Assembly: GCF_002277815.1 (NCBI RefSeq)
Contig: NZ_NKJI01000015.1
Location: 62,001-126,000, forward strand
Reading direction: 5' to 3'
DNA from: Pseudomonas sp. ERMR1:02
GTDB lineage: Bacteria > Pseudomonadota > Gammaproteobacteria > Pseudomonadales > Pseudomonadaceae
DNA: 64,000 nt
Shown here: in pieces, positions 22,415-29,920 of the stretch
How positions within the stretch are numbered: the stretch's first letter is position 1
How the letters are laid out: every line of letters starts with the position of its first letter
The notes under the pieces: generated by a model
What the model saw: the letters and a program-made list of their open reading frames with translations, nothing else
Database searches by the model: none
What the model was told of the DNA's origin: nothing
Made by a program: the position numbers and the translations under genes

Positions 22415-22506
22415 CTGTAGGAGCCGGCTTGCTGGCGAAGACGGCAGTCCAGTCAACAATGCAGTGCCTGATACACCGCCATCGCCAGCAAGCCGGCTCC
22501 TACAGG
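22415..22506. repeat. REPIN with an extra half-REP upstream
   Basis: CTGTAGGAGCCGGCTTGC and its complement bound a 92-base palindrome. A lone REP half (GTAGGAGCAAAGCTTGCTCG) overlaps the czcA 3' end at about 22361-22380, partly inside the last codon of czcA. Confidence 0.85.
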
Positions 22507-22623
22507 TTATTCCAAGCGACCCGCCGTGGCCTTTTCCACATAACGGATATGTAATTTCGGCGCCACCGTGACGAAAGGTTCGGATTGTTACCCTGACCTC
22601 GTTAATTAAATGAGGTCTCAAAC

Positions 22624-22824
22624 ATGAAATTTGCACAACTGAGTACGTTTGCTGCAGCGTTGCTTCTGTCTTCTGCTGCGATGGCTGAAGGCGGTGGCGA
22701 CAGAACGTTCGAAAAAATGATGGCTGCCAATGGCCGCTCGATGGAGCTGTTTGTTGCCAAGGAACAGACTCGTGATCCTGTCGTTGTGAATGAAAAAAAG
22801 GACGACAAGACTAAAGACTTGTAA
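22624..22824 (+). CDS. Small secreted protein with PtrA N-terminal motif
   Basis: A 66-residue protein with a signal peptide (MKFAQLSTFAAALLLSSAAMA) cut before EGGGDRTFEKM. The AEGGGDRTF block is the hallmark of the PtrA N-terminal family; PtrA of P. aeruginosa is a copper-induced periplasmic protein under CopRS control. The remaining tail is Lys/Asp-rich (EKKDDKTKDL). A terminator follows at once. GAGGTC lies upstream of the ATG. Its place behind czcCBA suggests metal-induced expression. Confidence 0.82.
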   Translation: MKFAQLSTFAAALLLSSAAMAEGGGDRTFEKMMAANGRSMELFVAKEQTRDPVVVNEKKDDKTKDL

Positions 22825-22842
22825 GCGCGTCGCGTTAGAACG

Positions 22843-22876
22843 AGCCCGTCATCGATAGCCGATGGTGGGCTTTTTT
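22843..22876 (+). terminator. Rho-independent terminator
   Basis: AGCCCGTCATCG pairs with CGATGGTGGGCT over 12 positions (two G-U) around a five-base loop, followed by six T. It separates the two PtrA-like genes. Confidence 0.9.
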
Positions 22877-22902
22877 ATGAGCCGGTTTTGAAGGTGAAGA
22901 AT

Positions 22903-23235
22903 ATGAAATTGATCAAGCTGATTGCGCTCGCCGGGGTTATGGCGGTGTCCCTGAATGTACTCGCTGAAGGTGGCGGTGACAGGACGTTCGAGAAAATGCT
23001 GACTGCCAACGCCAAAGCCATGGAGCAATACGCCGCCAACCAGGGCAAGCCCGCACCGGTGGTAAAGGTCTATGAATACGGCATGAAGCTGGATGTGGTC
23101 AAAGTGGTGAGCGTTGTGCGGCCAGCTGCTGATTGCGCCGTGGTGCCCGCCGCAATGACGTATGAGGATTCAAAAGGCGAACTCAACACCCTTAGATACA
23201 TCGTGGTGGGAGACTGCCGCAAAAACAGCGGCTAA
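22903..23235 (+). CDS. PtrA-type N-terminus fused to a DUF2790-like domain
   Basis: A 110-residue secreted protein. A signal peptide (residues 1-20, ending VLA) is followed by EGGGDRTFEKML, nearly identical to the preceding gene, so the two are paralogues. Residues 50-105 (VYEYGMKLDVVKVVSV...) look like the DUF2790 domain found in small periplasmic Pseudomonas proteins, with two Cys (DCAVVP and GDCRKN) that may form a disulphide. The ATG at 22903 has AAGGTGAAG in front. A TTG five codons earlier is possible but unlikely. Function is not known; metal response is inferred. Confidence 0.82.
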   Translation: MKLIKLIALAGVMAVSLNVLAEGGGDRTFEKMLTANAKAMEQYAANQGKPAPVVKVYEYGMKLDVVKVVSVVRPAADCAVVPAAMTYEDSKGELNTLRYIVVGDCRKNSG

Positions 23236-23303
23236 CTCCGACCCTTCTGGAACGGCCGCAGACACCCGGCAGTTCCAGGAATCGCGTTGATTTTTTGAGG
23301 CAT

Positions 23304-23327
23304 AAAAAAGGCGCCCCGAAGGACGCC
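23304..23327 (-). terminator. Terminator of the oprD-family gene
   Basis: On the minus strand GGCGTCC-TTCG-GGGCGCC is followed by six T. It lies 65 bases beyond the porin stop and may also help stop the convergent small gene. Confidence 0.8.
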
Positions 23328-23391
23328 AAAAAATTCACCTCTTTCCAAAGGAGCAAGGAGCTTCTAAAGGTGAACAGGTACAAGTCGTGGG

Positions 23392-24717
23392 TTACAGAAT
23401 GGCCAGCGGGTATTCGACAATCACCCGCACTTCATCCAGATCCGATTCGAACGCCGTGGCGCGGGTATTGGCCTGACGCAGGCGCAGCGACATATCTTTG
23501 AGTGAACCGCTCTGCACCACGTATTTGACTTCGATGTCACGTTCCCAGCGCTTCTGGTCGGTCAGCGGGTTACCGTCGGCATCGCGGCGCATATACACGG
23601 TGTTGGCGTTGGAATAGTCGGCGTCGGTGCCTCGGGCGTAACGGGTCATGAACGACAACCCCGGCACGCCATAGCTGCTCATGTCGAGGTCATAGCGCAC
23701 CATCCAGGAACGCTCCTTGGGCGAGTTGAAGTCGCTGTACTGGATGGAATTGTCGAGGAAGATCGAATCGGACTGGCGCAGATAGTCGAAGTCGTCATTG
23801 CCGTTGTTGCGCTGGTGCGATAACGCAACGGAGTGCGCGCCGAGTTTCACGCCGACCCGGCCGCTCCAGATGTTGTTGTCGAACTCGCCAAGCAATTGTT
23901 TGCCTTCGTCGACAGCCTTGTAATAGTTCAGGCCGCCAAACAGCGAAAGGTCGTCGGACAGTGGGTATGTCCAGGCGGTGCCGGCGTAGTATTGATTCCA
24001 GGCATCTTTGAGGCGACTGGAATACAGACTGAAGCTGAGGTTTTTGTTCAGGGCATAGTCGCCACCAAAATAACCGATCCACGGTGAATTGACCGGGCCG
24101 CCGTAGAACGTGGCGAAGTTTTCGCGCATGTCGCTGGAAACCGGTTGGCTCATCGCATGCAGGCGACCACCTTGTACCGACAGACCTTCGATACTGGTGT
24201 TGGTGGCCGTGACGCCCCGGAAGCTTTCCGGCAGCAACCGGGAATCTCCCGCCGCAACCACCGGGGTGGCAGGGAACACATCACCGACCTTCACCACGGT
24301 ATCGAAGGCGCGCACTTTGGCTGCGCCACCGACCTTGGTGTATTCGTCACTCGCCTTGCCTTCACTGTTGACCGGCAACACATCGAACGAACTGCGGCCG
24401 CCGTTGCGCCCGTCACCGGTATCGAGTTTCAAGCCAATCATCGCAAACGCATCGACGCCGAACCCGACGGTGCCTTGGGTAAAACCGGATTCGAACTTGC
24501 CGATGATGCCGTGGGCCCAGGCTTCGGAATATCCGTTGCCCGTAGGGCTGGACTGGCCGTTACGGTGATCGCGATTGAAATAGAAGTTGCGGTTGAGCAC
24601 CGTCAGGCTGCTGCCCTCGACAAAGCCCTCGGCTTTATCCTCCGCAAACACCATGGACGGCCCGGAGCCGACAACCACAGCTAAAGCGGCCATCGACACT
24701 TTTGAATTGTTAACCAT
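23392..24717 (-). CDS. OprD-family outer-membrane porin
   Basis: Substrate-specific 18-strand porin, 441 residues. A signal peptide (residues 1-25, ending VFA) precedes EDKAEGFVEGSSLTVLNRNFYFNRD, the typical OprD start with the basic ladder that follows. The C-terminus ends in alternating beta-strand residues (VRVIVEYPLAIL). Start MVNNSKVS is chosen because AGGAGTG lies just upstream; the frame is open to 24822. Which substrate it carries cannot be read from the sequence. In P. aeruginosa CzcR lowers oprD expression; whether that holds for this paralogue is unknown. Confidence 0.93.
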   Translation of the reverse strand: MVNNSKVSMAALAVVVGSGPSMVFAEDKAEGFVEGSSLTVLNRNFYFNRDHRNGQSSPTGNGYSEAWAHGIIGKFESGFTQGTVGFGVDAFAMIGLKLDTGDGRNGGRSSFDVLPVNSEGKASDEYTKVGGAAKVRAFDTVVKVGDVFPATPVVAAGDSRLLPESFRGVTATNTSIEGLSVQGGRLHAMSQPVSSDMRENFATFYGGPVNSPWIGYFGGDYALNKNLSFSLYSSRLKDAWNQYYAGTAWTYPLSDDLSLFGGLNYYKAVDEGKQLLGEFDNNIWSGRVGVKLGAHSVALSHQRNNGNDDFDYLRQSDSIFLDNSIQYSDFNSPKERSWMVRYDLDMSSYGVPGLSFMTRYARGTDADYSNANTVYMRRDADGNPLTDQKRWERDIEVKYVVQSGSLKDMSLRLRQANTRATAFESDLDEVRVIVEYPLAIL

Positions 24718-24893
24718 CAAACACTCCTGGGGTTGGGCAGAACGGGAACGTGCTTCGGCGTGGGTTTTATTGTTCGGCGGGCAAGGGCCCACCGGCATCG
24801 TCGCCGGGTGACATCGTTGCAATCTGCGGATAACGCCAAGGTGATGGGGGAATTACAATTTCGTTAGGTGCGCCTGCGATGTAAGGCACTCCC

Positions 24894-24980
24894 CTGTGGG
24901 AGCGAGCTTGCTCGCGATGGCGGTGTGTCAGAGAAGTAAACGTTGGCCGGTATGACGCTTTCGCGAGCAGGCTCGCTTGT
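24894..24980. repeat. REPIN
   Basis: CTGTGGGAGCGAGCTTGCTC faces a diverged copy (TCGCGAGCAGGCTCGCTTGT). The right arm carries mismatches, so this copy is older than most in the window. The rest of 24718-25106 shows no gene. Confidence 0.75.
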
Positions 24981-25106
24981 ATGTTTAGACTTGAAGTGGA
25001 ACAGAGCTAGAGATGGCAGAACACCAATGCACCAATGGCGGTGTGCAAGCTTGTCCGCCAGTGGTGCGTTGCGATTGCAAGTCAGCCGAAGTCGCAGTAG
25101 CCGGGA

Positions 25107-25469
25107 CTACTCTGGCGGGTCAAGTTGGTCCAGCGCTCGATTTACCGCCAGTTCGCCGAGCATGATGATTTGCGCAATGCCAAGTAGGGAGTTGCGCCTG
25201 GGCCCTTCCATATGATCCGCCAAATCCATGGTCATGACATTGGCCGAGGCCAGCGACTCGCAAGCATGGGCCAGCAGGGTTTCGGTATCGAGCTCAGGGT
25301 TGACGATGGACATGGTGCCCGGTGTGCGCGGGATGTCCATGATGGGGGGCTCTGGTTTTAAGTGATCGTCGAAGTCGCGCTCGGCGGCTTCGTGCGGGCG
25401 TTTTGAGTCGAGGGTTTCGTACGGGGATGTCGGATCGGTGTCTGGCGGGTTGGGTGTTACTTTGAACAT
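25107..25469 (-). CDS. DUF6124 family protein
   Basis: A 120-residue soluble protein common in Pseudomonas. The N-terminus MFKVTPNPPDTDPTSPY is typical; the C-terminal half (LDTETLLAHACESLASANVMTMDLADHM...LGIAQIIMLGELAVNRALD) is mostly helical. No catalytic motif is seen and the function is unknown. The start at 25469 follows GAGGATTC on the minus strand. It sits behind a long structured leader (25470-25760), which suggests post-transcriptional control. Confidence 0.8.
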   Translation of the reverse strand: MFKVTPNPPDTDPTSPYETLDSKRPHEAAERDFDDHLKPEPPIMDIPRTPGTMSIVNPELDTETLLAHACESLASANVMTMDLADHMEGPRRNSLLGIAQIIMLGELAVNRALDQLDPPE

Positions 25470-25760
25470 GGTGAATCCTCGTTTACTGGTGAGGCTGCCA
25501 CATTCGTTTCCAAGCGAAGGGGTGGCAGCTGTACGCAGGTTGGAAAACCAGGGTAAACGAGCCCGGCAGACCCAGAAGGTCTCCCACGCACAGCCGCCAT
25601 AACGAAACCACATAGTGCTAACGAGTACGTTATGAAGAGTGTCTTAGTGTCGTTTACCCATCGGGTTTCCAAGCCCGACCGCTGATTTTCAGCGGCACGG
25701 AAACGATAGAACCAGGGCTCACGGCGCACAAGCCGGCGGATTCTGTCGTACCCGTAGGTA
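25470..25760 (-). ncRNA. Self-complementary leader of the DUF6124 gene (possible Ash/Icd-like regulatory RNA)
   Basis: TTGGAAAACC plus GGGTAAACGA (25540-25560) are complementary to TCGTTTACCC plus GGGTTTCCAA (25650-25672), so a transcript can fold over about 130 bases. Next to the start codon GCTGCCAC / GTGGCAGC (about 25492-25530) make a second hairpin enclosing CGTTTCCAAGCG, a third copy of the repeat. A 90-codon open frame (25457-25729, minus) runs through it with RGRPSGSAGLVYPG, recalling Ash/Icd-like leader peptides of P4-type satellites, and overlaps the DUF6124 start by 13 bases. Whether it is RNA, peptide or both is open. Confidence 0.5.
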
Positions 25761-26061
25761 ACGACGCAAGGTGTTGTAGCTTTCGAGAAGTAATTTTCGT
25801 GGCTATTAAACAGACGCGTTTAAGCTTCTTTCAGTGGGCATCTTCTGTGCAAAAAACTACCTTTTGGAACTACTGCTGTAGGAAATGGGTTGTTTGCTTT
25901 TAGGAACTTTCTTATTCGTTCTTTTTGGTTGTTCCAGCGGGATTGCTGCCAGCAAGCGTCCCGCCGTCTTATTTGTCGTCGCCCAATACCCTCTCTACTT
26001 CGCGCTTCTGCCGCGACGAGAGGGAAGGCAAATCAAATCGATGACAATAAGGAAGTTGTAA
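25761..26061. promoter_or_regulatory. Upstream region of the PAAR locus
   Basis: AT-richer than its surroundings and without a supported gene. CCCTCTC and GAGAGGG (about 25990-26027) with inner CGCG/CGCG make a hairpin before the first gene. The ribosome site sits in ATAAGGAAGT (26046-26055), which resembles an RsmA/CsrA target; several other GGA triplets occur upstream. Control by RsmA is speculative. Confidence 0.4.
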
Positions 26062-26558
26062 ATGAATGCACCTCTGCACACCTCGTACACCAACGAACTA
26101 TCTCCGGAAGTTCTCAGCAGCCTGGACATTTCGCCGTTCACCGAGGAAGAACTCGCGCAATTTAACGAAGAAGCTCGGACGATCGTTCTTCAACAGCGCG
26201 CTTACGTAGAGGCGCATCGCCCTTGCGCCATTTATCGCTTCGCAACCGAAGGTAGCCAGACCCGTGATGGCGGGGTAATCCAGCAGGGGACGTCGCTGTT
26301 GGAATTCACGTTGGATTGCGGTCGGAAAGTGCGTGCGGCACAGAAAGGCATGTCGTCACTTATACCGATGGCAGAACGGCGCAGATCGTAACCACTGCCG
26401 GGGAAGGGAACAGTTACCTGGCACTGGTTGGCAGCCGTCTCAGCAATGGCGACGAAATCATCAATACGCCACAAGACATTGGCTTGTTCGTCGTGCGCGA
26501 GGGTGACTCGATGTCAGACGATTTTCTACCCTCTACCGAGGGAGAAGAAATCCCATGA
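26062..26558 (+). pseudogene. PAAR-like protein of a type VI secretion locus (frameshift)
   Basis: About 165 residues if repaired. After a helical N-terminus (residues 1-50) the segment FATEGSQTRDGGVIQ ... VVTYTDGRTAQIV ... LALVGSRLSNGDEI follows the beta-repeat pattern of PAAR spike tips, ending in a short acidic tail. The frame breaks near 26347: AAAGGCATG should be AAAGGGCATG, which joins the two halves at QKG-HVVTY. AAGGAAG precedes the ATG. The stop overlaps the next ATG (ATGA). Assignment as PAAR-like is from pattern only; it might be an effector-loading adaptor. Confidence 0.68.
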
Positions 26559-27967
26559 CCAAGGGCTATTTCATTGGCAAGGATGACGAGACCGCCTGCG
26601 GTGGCAAAGTCCTCGATGGCGATATCCACGCCATCATCCATGGCGTCGCCCGTGCCTATGAGGGTGATCGGGTCACCTGTGGCAAGGACGGTAAGACATA
26701 CAGGATCGTCGGTGGCATTGCGTATATGACCAGTAACGGTAGAGCCGTGGCGGGTACGTTGGATAGCCGTAGTGGTTGCCCCTGCAAAGCGGAATTGATT
26801 CCGTCGGTATTTTCCGCCGGTTACCGTACCGAAATGTCCGCACCGCCAGTGGCCAGGCGAGCGGCTCCAACAGCCGAGCCGGTGGTAAGCAGCCGTTCGG
26901 TGGCGAGTGGGCAATCCGGTTTCGCTCCGGCGAGCCATCCAGTATCACCGGTATTCGGCAGTGCGCTGGCTGAGGAGCCCGGCTTCTATGTCGTGCCTAA
27001 AAGCATATCTCGCGGAGCGCTGGAAACTGCGCTTTTTGGCACCCGCGATGCGGCGGTAATGCGCAAGTTTCAAGCGGTGAACCCAGGCCTTGGCGACGTC
27101 AAGGCGGGCTCGATGATCGTGTTGGGCGATCCGAACAACAGCTCCTGCACCTATCAGGAAGCGCAACTGATGCAGGCTGCGCAGCAGGTCAAGGCTGCCC
27201 TCGATCCTCTAACGCCGGATGAAGCCGAGTTCATGTACCGCCACGCGGCGGAAATCGCCAGTTTCACCGGCCAGACCTCCACTTGGCTCGGCGTCAGCGC
27301 GGCGATGATGGAGAAACACTTGGCCAGTCTGCGCGACACCCTGCAAGCGATGGAACGTTTGCATCAAGACAGCTACCGTCAACACGGCCATCTCAGATCA
27401 CCGCAGTTCTTTGCCGACCGCCAACGCCTGCTCGCGCAGCTCGATGCCCACTTGCTGAACTCCACTCGCCTGCGTAGCCAGACTACGTTGGGCGATCATC
27501 CCAAGCTGAAAACGGCGCTTGGCATTTCCAGTCGTAGTCTGGTGCACCACTGGGACAAGGCGGGTGCGCCGGGGCAGATACCGGGTTATGCCACTCATGT
27601 GAATGCAATCAGCCGGGCTGCCAAGTACATGAGTGCAGGGGGGTACATCGGTATCGGGATTGGCGGGGTTTCTTCGTTGCTGGCTGTTCAGGAGGTTTGT
27701 GTTGGTGACTCTGGGGCGGCTTGCGAGAAGGTTAAATTCACCGAAGGAGGGAGATTTGCCGGATCCACAATGGGGGGAATAATGGGCGGAGCAGTTCTTC
27801 CTTGGGTTGGTCGTCCCGTTTGCTTGGCACTAGGTGCTAGCACGGCGGTAGGAGGCGTAATTTGCTTTGCGGCGCTGGTTGGAGCTGGTTCATGGGCGGG
27901 GGCAGATGCCGTTGGTAGGGGAGGCGAATTTATAGGAGAGAAATTTTTTGAAGCTAGACAGCCATGA
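26555..27967 (+). CDS. PAAR-LysM type VI secretion effector, putative pore-forming
   Basis: 470 residues, no signal peptide. Residues 1-85 form a PAAR domain of the kind that caps VgrG (YFIGKDDETACGGKVLDGD, VTCGKDGKTYRIVGG, GTLDSRSGCPCKA). A Pro/Ser linker follows, then a LysM-like segment (FYVVPKSISRGALETALFG...AVNPGLGDVKAGSMIVL, about 144-190) and a helical region (200-310). Residues 360-460 are glycine-rich and hydrophobic (GGYIGIGIGGV, GSTMGGIMGGAV, VGAGSWAGA), a glycine-zipper pattern typical of membrane-inserting toxins. The last 250 bases are less GC-rich than the PAAR part, as in exchanged toxin tips. No VgrG is nearby, so delivery must use apparatus encoded elsewhere. Pore formation is inferred. 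Confidence 0.82.
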   Translation: MTKGYFIGKDDETACGGKVLDGDIHAIIHGVARAYEGDRVTCGKDGKTYRIVGGIAYMTSNGRAVAGTLDSRSGCPCKAELIPSVFSAGYRTEMSAPPVARRAAPTAEPVVSSRSVASGQSGFAPASHPVSPVFGSALAEEPGFYVVPKSISRGALETALFGTRDAAVMRKFQAVNPGLGDVKAGSMIVLGDPNNSSCTYQEAQLMQAAQQVKAALDPLTPDEAEFMYRHAAEIASFTGQTSTWLGVSAAMMEKHLASLRDTLQAMERLHQDSYRQHGHLRSPQFFADRQRLLAQLDAHLLNSTRLRSQTTLGDHPKLKTALGISSRSLVHHWDKAGAPGQIPGYATHVNAISRAAKYMSAGGYIGIGIGGVSSLLAVQEVCVGDSGAACEKVKFTEGGRFAGSTMGGIMGGAVLPWVGRPVCLALGASTAVGGVICFAALVGAGSWAGADAVGRGGEFIGEKFFEARQP

Positions 27968-28353
27968 TTAGTGTCGATTACTGGTCTGCTTGGGTTGCAA
28001 TCATTGTTATTGGTGGCCCAATTCCGTTGGGGGCTGTGAACCTCGTATACAGCTTGTATCTAAGCCGCCGTCACCTGGACGCCATGATGGAAGCCTTGAA
28101 AAGTAGCCGCTTCGTCTACTTGTGGGGCCCCGCATGGCGGGGTCGGGGCTGGTTCGGAGGCTTTGTACTGATCACTGTAATCGCCGGAATAGTGGTGTGG
28201 CCGAAAGCGGACATCCGCTATGGCAGATTGGATTCCGCGGATATCGAAAACTTTCCTCCTCGTCTGAAACGTCTTTTAGTCATTTATGTAACGATGATGA
28301 TCATTACTGTGGTTTGGATGGGGATTACATACGTGTTACTAAAACTCAGATAA
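27964..28353 (+). CDS. Small membrane protein, probable immunity protein of the PAAR effector
   Basis: 129 residues with three hydrophobic segments (about 8-32, 62-80 and 102-126), so an inner-membrane protein. It starts within the effector stop (ATGA), the usual effector-immunity coupling. No family was recognised. A membrane-embedded immunity protein is what one expects against a toxin that inserts into the inner membrane. The gene is less GC-rich than the nuo genes next door, which fits horizontal exchange with the effector tip. Confidence 0.7.
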   Translation: MISVDYWSAWVAIIVIGGPIPLGAVNLVYSLYLSRRHLDAMMEALKSSRFVYLWGPAWRGRGWFGGFVLITVIAGIVVWPKADIRYGRLDSADIENFPPRLKRLLVIYVTMMIITVVWMGITYVLLKLR

Positions 28354-28398
28354 CTCGATAGCCGAATTTCCAGGTTGTCATTGAAGCACCAAACGCAA

Positions 28399-28430
28399 AA
28401 ACGGCACCCGAAGGTGCCGTTTCTGTTTTT
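28399..28430. terminator. Bidirectional terminator between PAAR locus and nuo operon
   Basis: AAACGGCACC and GGTGCCGTTT with a CGAA loop, T-rich on the right (TTCTGTTTTT) and A-rich on the left, so it can end both the + strand effector operon and the minus strand nuo transcript. Confidence 0.88.
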
Positions 28431-28449
28431 ACCGAGTATCGCTAAGCGA

Positions 28450-29913
28450 TCAACCCGCCAACCCCGATTGCTGAACCAGGTTCAGCAGCGGCTGCGGATA
28501 CACACCGAGGAAGAACGCCACCAGGGCGATGGCCAGCAGCATTACGCCGCCTGCCTTCTGTTCCCAGTGCAGTTGCGCATCGTGGCGACGCAGGTTCGGT
28601 TCGATCAAGTACAGGGTGACCATCACGCGCAGGTAGTAGAACACGCCGATGGCGCTGCCCAGTACCAGGGAACCGACCAGCCACCATTGGTGCGACTCGA
28701 CACCGGTGGCGATGATGTAGAACTTGCCGATGAAGCCCGCGGTCAGCGGGATACCGGCCAGGGACAGCATCATCACGGTCAGTACGGCGGTCAGGTACGG
28801 ACGGCGCCAGAACAGGCCGCGGTATTCGTACAGGGCGTCCGCATCACGGCCTTTGTACGGCGAAGACATCAGGGTGATCACGCCGAATGCGCCCAGGCTG
28901 GTGATCACGTAGGTGACCAGGTACACGCCGATGGCTTCCACGGCCAGACCCTTGCTCGCCACCAGGGCGATCAGCAGGTAACCGAAGTGGGCGATGGACG
29001 AGTAACCCAGCAGACGCTTGAGGTTGCTCTGGGTCAGTGCCAGCAGGTTACCGAACAGGATCGACGCGATGGCAATGATGGTCAGCACGTCGCTCAGTAC
29101 ACCGCTGCTCGCCGCTGGCGAGATCTGGAACAGACGCACCATTACCGCGAACACAGCCACTTTGGAAGCGGTCGCCAGGAACGCTGCAACCGGCGCCGGA
29201 GCACCTTCGTAAACGTCTGGGGTCCAGAGGTGGAACGGTACCAGCGACAACTTGAATGCCAGACCGATCAGCATCATGCCCAGGCCCAACTGAGCCAGCG
29301 AGCTCGGCAGGCCGGTGGCCGCCAGGGCCTGGCCGATACCGGTGAAACTCAGGGAGCCGGAGTCGGCGTAGAGCAGGGCCATACCGAACAACAGGAATGC
29401 GGAACCGGCAGCCGACAGCACCATGTACTTGATACCGGCTTCGAGCGAACGCTTGTTGAAGAAGGCGTAAGCCACCAGACCGTAGACCGGTACCGAAAGC
29501 AGCTCCAGACCGATGAACAAGCCGGCCAAGTGTTGCGCGCTGACCAGCACCAGGCCACCGGCGGCGGCCATCAGGATCAGCAGGTACAGTTCTTCACGGT
29601 TGCCCGGGTAACCCGTACCGCCATCGCCGAGATAGGCGTGGGCGAGGGTCACACAGGCGAGGGTAGCGATCAGGATCAGCGCCATGTACAGGCACGCGAA
29701 GCTATCGATCTGCAGCAATGGCGTCACAGCCAGTGGCGCGACTTTCAAAGCCGGCAGGATCGACAGCAATGCCAGGTTCAGACCCGCCACCGACAGCAGG
29801 AAGGTCTGGGAGTGGTTGCGGCGCCAGGCGATAGCCAACATCACCACGATGATCGTGGCGCTGGTGATCAACAGTGGCCCAAGCGCAATAAAGTGTTGAA
29901 GTGTGAATTCCAT
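28450..29913 (-). CDS. nuoN: NADH-quinone oxidoreductase subunit N
   Basis: Antiporter-like membrane subunit of complex I, 487 residues with about 14 helices. Family motifs include the helix with GLELLSVPVYGLVAY (conserved Glu) and the Lys-bearing FKLSLVPFHLWTPDVYEG segment. Start MEFTLQHF at 29913 is chosen; the frame is open a little further upstream. It is the last gene of the operon, seven bases after nuoM, and is followed by the terminator at 28399. Confidence 0.97.
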   Translation of the reverse strand: MEFTLQHFIALGPLLITSATIIVVMLAIAWRRNHSQTFLLSVAGLNLALLSILPALKVAPLAVTPLLQIDSFACLYMALILIATLACVTLAHAYLGDGGTGYPGNREELYLLILMAAAGGLVLVSAQHLAGLFIGLELLSVPVYGLVAYAFFNKRSLEAGIKYMVLSAAGSAFLLFGMALLYADSGSLSFTGIGQALAATGLPSSLAQLGLGMMLIGLAFKLSLVPFHLWTPDVYEGAPAPVAAFLATASKVAVFAVMVRLFQISPAASSGVLSDVLTIIAIASILFGNLLALTQSNLKRLLGYSSIAHFGYLLIALVASKGLAVEAIGVYLVTYVITSLGAFGVITLMSSPYKGRDADALYEYRGLFWRRPYLTAVLTVMMLSLAGIPLTAGFIGKFYIIATGVESHQWWLVGSLVLGSAIGVFYYLRVMVTLYLIEPNLRRHDAQLHWEQKAGGVMLLAIALVAFFLGVYPQPLLNLVQQSGLAG

Positions 29914-29920
29914 AGCGCTC

